In this document: piece after piece, positions 46,837-64,000 of the stretch | How positions within the stretch are numbered: position 1 is the stretch's first letter | Layout: the number at the start of each line of letters is the position of its first letter | Assembly (NCBI GenBank): GCA_949316495.1 | Contig: OX439009.1 | Coordinates: forward strand, 42,211,016 to 42,275,015 | From: Amphiduros pacificus | Taxonomy: Eukaryota; Annelida; Polychaeta; Phyllodocida; Hesionidae | Direction: 5' to 3' | Length of the DNA stretch: 64,000 bases | Program-made: the position numbers and the translations under genes | The notes under the pieces: model-generated | What the model saw: the letters and a program-made list of their open reading frames with translations, nothing else | Told to the model about the DNA's origin: nothing | The model's database searches: none

Positions 46837-49800
46837 GTAAGTAAAACCCTCTTATATGAATTAAAACAAACTATATGTTAGTTAGTTTGAAGGCAAGTCT
46901 TGAAGCAGATTTGACTTTGAAGTGGAGTTTGAAAATGGCGGCCATGTCCCAGGTAGAATTATGGAGCATGTCATTGATTTAGCAGCGATGCTTGGCCTAG
47001 ATTCCACCAACTCCCCGATATCAAACAATCTCTCGATAGCCATACCACAGCAGTTATCAGCTCTCACACAGATCACAGCCCCCTTCTCAGTACCAATATC
47101 ATTAGGAGTTTGTGGGTTTGCAAAGTTGGATGATGATATGTGCATAAGGGGTGATTAGTTAGGAGATAATAGAGACCATTTTGAACCTGAGTCCCATGAG
47201 AGCGACCATCCAGTTAGCATTGACACACCTGGCGCTTTGGAAAGAACACGTCATCATGTATCTAGCATTTTTGTCAATTTCACTGCAATGCATCACACTG
47301 AAAGAAGCATGACTCTTTAAATGAGATCACTGCCTCTTGCCGACCACTGAAAAATCGCTTATTGCCCATAGTGTTATCAAATACGAAGTATGAAATCAGA
47401 AATCAGCCAAAGACAAGGATTTGACTTTGAAATTGCCATCTGGTTGCGTGGAAAATGCATGTATAAAACCGAAATAGACGCTTTTATAATGACAACCTGG
47501 ACCATGACTAAATATATATTTTAGGGTGACTCTTTGACTTTGCACGAAACTTTCAACTGACCAACCAAAAGACATCTGTTCTGAACATATTTGGAAATGT
47601 GAAGCTCTTAATGAATTATCATTCACCATAATCTTCTATACATAGTTACACAATATAAGTTACATGCAAAGGTTGGAGATTTCCACAATAGACACTGAAA
47701 TAAACTTCACAGCAGTTGGTAGTGGCAATTCTGTCTGATCCCTTGCCCCATGCACCCGAGACATTTTATTCAATCTGCTATGAAATCTTGGGTCTAATTG
47801 GAGAACATCCCCTGCGCTAAACAGGAGATTCTTCCACGAAAAGTGGGGGTTTAATTTCACGGTAGAAATATACATGTCATTTCTGAAACCAGACACCGCG
47901 GTGTTTGTCATTTGCAATGTTTGCTTGGTGCCTATTTCCAGGGGAATTTGTGTGTTTTTCTTCCCCTTTTGAACATGGATATTTGGACATTGATACCTGC
48001 CCTAGTTTCCTTTTGAAATGTGCCCATACACAATATAAAAGAAGCGTTTCCAATATTATTACATTTAATGACTCAATTTGGCCCGCTTTCTATCACCTTT
48101 TGGTCATTAATATAGAATAGTGAGCTCTCTCAGATATCATAAAAGAGCAATCCCCCGAGTGTGTGCACATTGATGATGATGTTGGGCGCACTTCATTCAA
48201 ACAGTGGCTGCAACACTGATGACATTATGTCATTAGGAGCGGACTGGGTTAAGCAGGGAGTATGGTATTAAACAGATTGTTTGGGCTTGTTTAAACAGAG
48301 CCCTGATCGTTTGCTGCAGTGCCTATCTAATTTTCTAATTACCTGATGATGGGATCGAGTGGTGATTCTGTTTGACAGGGTCTCTGATGTGGTTCGTCCA
48401 ATAAATAGCTGTTAGCTGTGACAAAAGCCACATGGTGATATGAATGGCGGGGCTAGTCCGGCGGGAGAAGACTTCACCTCCCGGGCAAGGTTCTGCCAGC
48501 TCCCAGCACCAGCCCACAGGCCTCGCAATCACCCCGCTAAAACCAAGAGAAATGCACCGCCATAATACACAGGGGCCCTCAAATTGGCAAGGCTGCTGAT
48601 GGATCTAGACAAAACCAAACCACCCAAACTGGATTAGCAGGCCTCCCCGGACCTGTTAGCCGGGGTGGGTGGTGTTTTGGCCGGGAGGGTGTAGAGGAGG
48701 TTGGGGCCGCCTGTCAGAACTCATCACCCTGCCAGCGCTTGAAAACTGGCCAGATTCTTCCCCCAGTGTAGATGAAACTCGATTATCCCCCCAATTGAGC
48801 TAATCGAACAATTTGCTTTCGTTTAGCGGGGTGGGAGTTTGGTTTACCCTTGCACCGTAGGCTCCGAGACGTCTGTTGGCAGTGTTACCCCTCTCAGCAT
48901 TCTACTCATATACCCCACAACTTAGGTTTCCCCCGGCCCCCGATCCTTCCTCCCCATCCAGTCATTTCCACTTCACTCCTTGGAGTGCTAAAAAATATCC
49001 AGAATTATTAGGTAAAAATTGATATGAGGTAGAATTCTTCCACTTATTCTTAAGTTACCCACAGGCGAAACAATCTCTCACGTTCACCGTTTGTTGTGAA
49101 ATATATCCTTCATAACGTTATCACACAAAGTACAATGTTTAAGGTTACTTTAAGAACAATTACATGACACAGTTAGATAAACTCACTGAGTAGTAAGCTA
49201 AGCAAGCCTCCCCCACCGCAATAAGACATAGCACATGTGGTGGTAATTTCTGCTCATATATAGTTTCATTCCATATGTTCTGCTGGTTAATATTATCATC
49301 TATTGTTGTGTTACGATACGTCATGTGATATTGCATTTTGCACACGCGCCCAAAACGTGCCTCCAGTTAACATATAACATTTAAATTCCATACAGTTTTG
49401 TTGACAGTTTTTATCGTGGACCTCCATATTGAGATTGAAGAAATAAAAAAACCACCCAGACACACCACAGCCTTTTTTAAAATTGCGATGTTGGATGAAG
49501 TTGTAGACAAATTTCTGTGGCTGGTGATTTTAGAAATTGATGATTTAGCTAATGAAACTGACACGAAACCCAACAACACCGAGTGCAAAGTTTTTCCACA
49601 CATGAAATTGGATGCTGACTGCTGGAACTCAGGACTGCAAATTAGGATCATGTTGTTTCATGACTTTATTTGATCAGTGTGTAATCAGCACTGCTGACAT
49701 GTAGACATGTAGAGATTAATTAGAATCAACACGATTGTCGTTATGTAATGTACAAGTTGATGAGCTCATTATGACAAAAACAATTAGCTCCATGTCTACT

Positions 49801-50120
49801 CAGGGACACTTGACTTTGTCATCCGCGCATCTGTTGAAAAAGACCCTACTTGGTTGCCAGGTGATGAAAAAAAAATCACTTTTTTCGGTTTCTCTAAAAT
49901 GTATTTGGAATATTATTACAATTTCAAGATGACATATCTTTTGAGCCTGTTGCACTAAATGAGGCCAACTATTAATTATTTAAGTTCATATAAATGTTTA
50001 AGTAAAGCAAGAACACATGTCTAATGCTTGATATATTTCAAAGGAGTGGACTAGAGTAGATTGGCTTAGACCACATTGAATCTTATTCTTAATTACATGA
50101 ATAATTTTGTACTTTTCTAG
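46837..50120 (+). other. GATA2/3: GATA intron 1 (3284 bp)
   Basis: GTAAGT donor and TTTTCTAG acceptor, phase 1. 48240-48960 is a GC-richer block with dense mixed motifs (TTGTTTAAACAGAG, CCAATAAATAG, GGCGGGGCTAG), a candidate intronic enhancer. 49367-49673 is open on both strands without a recognisable domain. Nothing else is identified. Confidence 0.8.
48240..48960. promoter_or_regulatory. Candidate intronic enhancer of the GATA gene
   Basis: A ~700-bp block that differs from the AT-rich intron around it by higher GC, CpG and homeobox/FOX-like motifs (TCTAATTTTCTAATTACC near 48327, TTGTTTAAACA near 48288). Intronic placement suggests a role in GATA regulation. This is inference. Confidence 0.35.
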
Positions 50121-50714
50121 GCACGGGAGCCAGCCAGGTTTGCCGGCCACACTTCCACACACCTCTGCACCCGTGGACACTGGCGGACACCGGCAAGCCC
50201 GTCGTGCCGCACGCCCACTCCGGCTGGAGCCTGAGTCCCTTCAGCAAGAGTCTGAGTCACCCTAGTCCCACAGCACCCCTCACAGTACACCCCACGGGGT
50301 CACTAGGCTCCACCGGGGCAGTCACATCATCCAGCTCCCATCTCTTCAACTTTCCCCCTACACCACCCAAAGACTCTACCCCTGACATCAGCGGAGGGCA
50401 CGCGGGCACGTCACAGGGCTCCGGGCTTTCTCACCCCTCGGCCGGCAGCTCAGAGTACAGCCCGGAGAACAAACCAGGCTCAAAGTCCGACGTCACCTCC
50501 TTAGTAGACACCTCAGCGTACTCACAGTCTCTCAATTCTATGTCGACGAGTCTGTCCATGTCTATGGGCGGCTCCCCCGGCACGGCTCACCCCATGCCGA
50601 CCTACCCCTACATGGGCCCCTCTGACTACGCCTCGTCGGCGCTCTTCCACCCGGCCAACATGTTCAAGGCTGCCACTCTGGCAAGATGCAGAACCAAGTC
50701 AAGATCTAGCTCAG
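50121..50714 (+). CDS. GATA2/3: GATA-2/3 transcription factor, coding exon 2 (transactivation region)
   Basis: Encodes the rest of codon 75 through residue 272, plus one base. Landmarks in GATA2/3 order are SQVCRPHFHTPLHPW (residues 79-93), GWSLSPFSKS (109-118), HLFNFPPTPPKD (148-159) and a Pro/Tyr-rich TYPYMGPSDYASSALFHPA segment, ending with ARCRTKSRSSS. These correspond to vertebrate SQVCRPPLL, SPWNLSPFSKT, HLFTFPPTPPKD and KSRPKARSS. The middle is Ser/Pro/Gly-rich and likely disordered, as expected for an activation domain. The acceptor is TTTTCTAG and the donor TCAG|GTAAGC, phase 1 at both ends. If the donor is not used, the frame stays open for about 32 more codons into the intron. Confidence 0.95.
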
Positions 50715-52318
50715 GTAAGCTCAATCTACACTCCTCCTCATTCTATATGGACACCGCTTTTTACAATGGTCAAGGTGATATAAAACGGGAATCAAATTAT
50801 GAAAAAATATGACAAATAAATAAATCATTTTTTTCAAAAATAAATTGATTCATTTTTTAAGTATTATAAAAAGACACAACATCATCGGACATTACACACA
50901 TAAATAAAACGTCCTGCATAAATAAGATAGAGTCAAGGAAGAGAAGACAAATGGTTGGAGCAGATAGAAGGGGGAAATCAAAGCTGAGTCTGTCAGTGAC
51001 CTTGGACTGAGAGCCATAGTGGGAGCTGAGAAGTTACAGTACTGGGTGTATATGTGGAGGCCTAAATGTGTGATGACACGGTAATTATAGGGGCCATGTC
51101 ATCCAATGGGTCAATACAGATAACCCACCGTGCACCACCTATTGCAGTGCGCACACATACGTACCTTATCTTATCTGAAAATCTTACATGGTAGAGTATG
51201 CAAGTCACAACATTGTCAAGGGGGTTCTCATCACTAACAGACAAAAAAAGCTGATTTATAATCCAACAAAGTCTAGCACCATAAATTCGCTAATCCCTTA
51301 TTCAAAGAAATGTTAAATATCAATACAACTGAATTGATTTCACGCTTAATATTTAACATTAAACTTTTGTTTGGCATCAAGAGTATGGTAACTTATAGGG
51401 ACAAGTTATAGGTTGCTAGTTGGTTGGTGCAGAGTGTCCTGGACCCGCCTCTTGGCATATATTATTGCCGGCGTAACACATATTTCCAGTGAGGCATTGA
51501 TTCTCTGCATGCAATGTAAATATTGGACAGTGGTCATGGACAAGCGGCCTGTATCGCCTCTCTCCTCAGTTCTCGCTCAGTTCTCGCTCATATCTCGGGT
51601 ATAAAATCTTGTCATCTTGAACATTGCATGGTACATATACATAACTGTTGTTTGCAACTTTGATCTGTTTCCAAACAAACAAAGACATTAAATATCTCTG
51701 AGAAGTCTTTAGTTGCCCTCATACCTCAGATAAAGATGAGAGTAACATTTAAAGTACATAATACTGAACATTCTGAAAAGTTTCCAGAGATCTTAATTTA
51801 TAAATGTAAAAGAATTTGGTGTTCTACTTTCCACCCATTGTGTTCGTAAAACGATACTAACGCGGTCATTATAGAGAAATAATCAGAAACAGGGTTAAAT
51901 ATCACTTTTGCTATTTTGAAATCTGACCGGAGACCATAGTTCTATGAGACTGAGCTCTAATTTAACCCACACATCTGGCAAGCACAAATCTAAAACCACA
52001 TCAATATCAATAATAACATCATATCCAAGTTTTTTCACAAACGCACACACACTTTATGCATGCGAATATCATGACTGAAAGATGGCTCCAAAGTAATCTG
52101 TCATTACATTACCTTTAGAACACATCTATGTGGAGAATATAAGGATTCAATCCATGTCAATATTACAACCATATTATATGCTTACCTGTTTCTTGCTTAA
52201 CTTTCTCTATGATGATTAACATTGTCCCGGTAACAAAGCAGAAGATGAAGCTTGGCGGGGGGTGGAGAGGAATGTATGAGGGTGTGTGATGTGAATGGAC
52301 CTTTTCTCTCTGCTGCAG
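50715..52318 (+). other. GATA2/3: GATA intron 2 (1604 bp)
   Basis: GTAAGC donor, CTCTCTGCTGCAG acceptor with a strong pyrimidine tract. AT-rich; I see no other feature inside. Confidence 0.8.
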
Positions 52319-52438
52319 ACATGCTGGGCTCTGGCTCGGGGGAGATGTCCACCCCTGGGGACCTCTCAGGTCTCCAGCCCCCCTCCTCCTCTAACTCTTC
52401 CTACTGGCTTATAGAACCCACTGGCACTGGAGACTCAG
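52319..52438 (+). CDS. GATA2/3: GATA-2/3 transcription factor, symmetric cassette exon
   Basis: 120 nt, phase 1 on both sides, adding 40 residues (273-312): starts DMLGSGSGEMSTPGDLSG and ends SYWLIEPTGTGDS. The acceptor (TTTTCTCTCTGCTGCAG) and donor (CTCAG|GTCAGC) are both good, and codon use matches exon 2 (C/G-rich third positions). The residues are Ser/Gly/Pro-rich without a known motif. Omitting it joins KSRSSS directly to EGRECVNCG, the arrangement in vertebrate GATA2/3, and keeps the frame. I infer alternative inclusion. It would lengthen the linker before the first zinc finger. Confidence 0.75.
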
Positions 52439-62099
<9,661 letters not shown>

Positions 62100-62529
62100 T
62101 AAACATTCATTTAAATGTGGTCAGCAAAAAAGAACACAAAACCGAACTGGTGAATGCTTTCCATGTTTTCCTATATCAAGAGTGTTTTAATTAAGATTTC
62201 TACGGGGCGCAATATTCATCTGAGATGATCATTCTGTCAGTCTTCGTATCGTTATCGTTATGGTAGTTGGGGAAATAATTAATGTTTTCTAACTCTTGAG
62301 TGTATAATATTAAGATTAAAGACACTGGAGTTTTGGGCATAACTAGTGAGTTAATGTGATTTAAAAATTGTGGTCAGGTGAAAACTTATTTTGAAAAGTT
62401 GTGGACAAGCAGGTGCTAGGTTTGTACAAAAAGATGCCAGCCATTATCCCGGAGGGGTACTTACGGGGAAAGACAAAGCTTCATTGTGTCCTCCCCACTG
62501 GGGGTGTAGAGCTTTACCCCCCTGTCAGC

Positions 62530-62600
62530 AAACTTACCTTCAACGCATTTGGGTAGATTCGCACCTTATGGGTTCAAACCCGGGCTCAGCAGGCACGCAA
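62530..62600 (+). mobile_element. Possible tRNA-derived SINE remnant
   Basis: GGGTTCAAACCCGGGCTC contains a B-box-like GGTTCAAACCC, preceded by ATTTGGGTAGA in an approximate D-arm position. The A-box is poor and the element's limits are unclear. Confidence 0.35.
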
Positions 62601-62620
62601 TGCTAAAGACTAAGATATTA

Positions 62621-62947
62621 TCACATAATTAAGGATTTGACTGTCTTATGGAGCGATAGCATTTGATATAATGCAGCTTTCCCACGTATTTCTATAGTAT
62701 TTAATGATGTAGAGACACACAGTTTGGCTGCCACATTGCTAGCCTGTTCCAGACATTTGGAGACACTCGTATTAGCAGAACCTATCATTACCCGGACCGA
62801 AAACAACGTCCTATGTCGTGCAGCGCGCGGTGGATACAAGACGTAACCGTAATTTCCCACGAAATTGACATCAAATTGTCCATTTCTCATCTGTACCTTT
62901 GGATGTTGTGGATTTAAAAAATACATCTTATCTGATGTGTCTAACAT
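62621..62947 (-). other. Unassigned minus-strand open frame inside the GATA intron
   Basis: About 108 codons without repeats (includes VMIGSANTSVSKCLEQASNV), ending in a stop at 62621-62623. No domain is recognised and no clear splice sites flank it. It may be chance, a repeat relic or a conserved non-coding block. Confidence 0.2.
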
Positions 62948-63429
62948 GTGTGAAAGGTTTGATTTCTATCTCGTAGATTCACGAGATGATATGAACAAAC
63001 GACACTTAACAATTGCAGCACAATATCTGTAGAAAAAACGAGAATTGAATATTTTTCACTTTAAAAAAGTTGCAATTTACAAACAATAATAGTTGTGTGA
63101 TTTAACGGTGATAACATCATAAACATCCAATCAAATTTAGAAAACGAACTTGGCAATCACATGGACGAGGAATCCATTTTAAACCAGACATTAGATTCAG
63201 TGTGCATAACTCATTTCCCCTGATTAGGCAGAAACCATGAATTTGTTTAAGTAATTAAGAATTATGATACTGTCACAGTATTTGTTTGTTTTCAAAGCTA
63301 ATAATTATCCCATCAAGGTCCATACAGAAACCGCATATTTTACGATTTTATGACTTTTGGTGCCGACTTAATAAGATTGTTTGGGCAGATGGTCTTAGTT
63401 ACATGTCAAAATTGAACCAAACTAAAATG

Positions 63430-63760
63430 AATGATTCACAACGTTGTCCAGAGGCAGACTTCCCCGGGTCAATTCTCGTTTCCAGATTAATTGAAAGTCA
63501 CACTGATAAGTTATTCACGCTGATCATGAGAGGTGCGACGGAGGTGCCCGATTTTTACCGAAGATACGCCGATCAGGACCGAAGGAGCGCGAACTAATTA
63601 AATATTCATAAGCGGAGATTGCCGAGCACGCGAATCACTCATCAGATGACAGCGCAAGCCAAATGCAAAGGCCTTGCGTGACGGAAGAAGGATTTGTGTT
63701 ATCTTCGGGATAATCTAGCGGATTACCATCAACACCCATACGATTTATCTAGCTCTCAAA
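63430..63760. promoter_or_regulatory. Candidate intronic enhancer
   Basis: A mixed, CpG-bearing block with AACTAATTAAATATTCATAA (63591-63610), GCGTGACGGAAG and several GATT/TAAT cores, unlike the AT-rich flanks. It lies inside the intron after the first zinc finger. An enhancer role is inferred. Confidence 0.3.
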
Positions 63761-64000
63761 TCTGCATCAGAGATTAAGCATGCTCATTAAGCTAATCCTG
63801 TGTTTGGATCCACATACAATATGTGTCGCGTACTGGGTTTTAAAACTCTGGCTTCATACCAGAGATTGCCAACATCAAATATTTAGAAAATCAGATATGG
63901 CGACTGTAGAAAACAAATCTGAGTGAAATATAATTAACTTGGTTCATAATTGGCTTAATGTCAGGGTTAGACTACATATAGTCTCGACTGAAGATAGACG

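Overview
This window looks like the regulatory neighbourhood and 5' half of one developmental transcription-factor gene in an invertebrate animal. The only gene I can identify is a plus-strand GATA-2/3-type (GATA1/2/3) zinc-finger factor. Its coding exons are split by introns of 1.6 to 9.5 kb with standard GT..AG sites. The AT-rich background, long introns, many minisatellites and tRNA-headed SINE fragments fit a spiralian, probably a mollusc. That placement is inference; no species can be named. I saw no bacterial-type gene, rRNA, intact tRNA, CRISPR array or recognisable virus-like element.

Layout. Positions 1 to about 46200 form a gene desert upstream of the GATA gene. It holds nine or more tandem arrays: 25-bp units at 1-1740, 47-bp at 2923-3876, 21-bp at 12303-12910, 62-bp at 15855-16035, 21-bp at 16630-17469 and 17626-18420, about 60-bp at 22710-23455, 57-bp at 25113-25646, 28-bp at 28133-28335 and 29-bp at 37012-38215. 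Between them are GC-rich, mixed-composition blocks (about 7980-8560, 10660-11100, 18950-19260, 20400-21070, 28560-29060, 30650-30900, 40690-41170, 43360-43500, 45180-45480) that look like candidate enhancers or promoters. Single motifs stand out: a perfect palindromic RFX X-box at 20813-20826 and two strong CTCF-like sites at 13072-13088 and 27035-27050. Two dispersed-repeat pairs, several tRNA-like SINE heads and an unidentified coding-like stretch on the minus strand near 26300-26760 complete the upstream part.

The GATA gene. Coding starts at 46614. Coding exons are 46614-46836, 50121-50714, 52319-52438 and 61921-62066. Together they encode 361 codons that end exactly after the first zinc finger (KPKRRL), the position of a conserved GATA intron. 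The second finger and C-terminus must lie beyond 64000. The 120-nt third exon is symmetric (phase 1 on both sides). Skipping it restores the junction seen in vertebrate GATA2/3, so it is a good candidate for an alternatively spliced cassette.

Possible 5' structures, all inferred, are a proximal TATA promoter with CCAAT boxes around 45230-45780, an exon-like 81-nt segment at 44273-44353, and a distal TATA promoter with a splice donor at 28797-28876. Together they suggest a gene with several promoters and non-coding leader exons.
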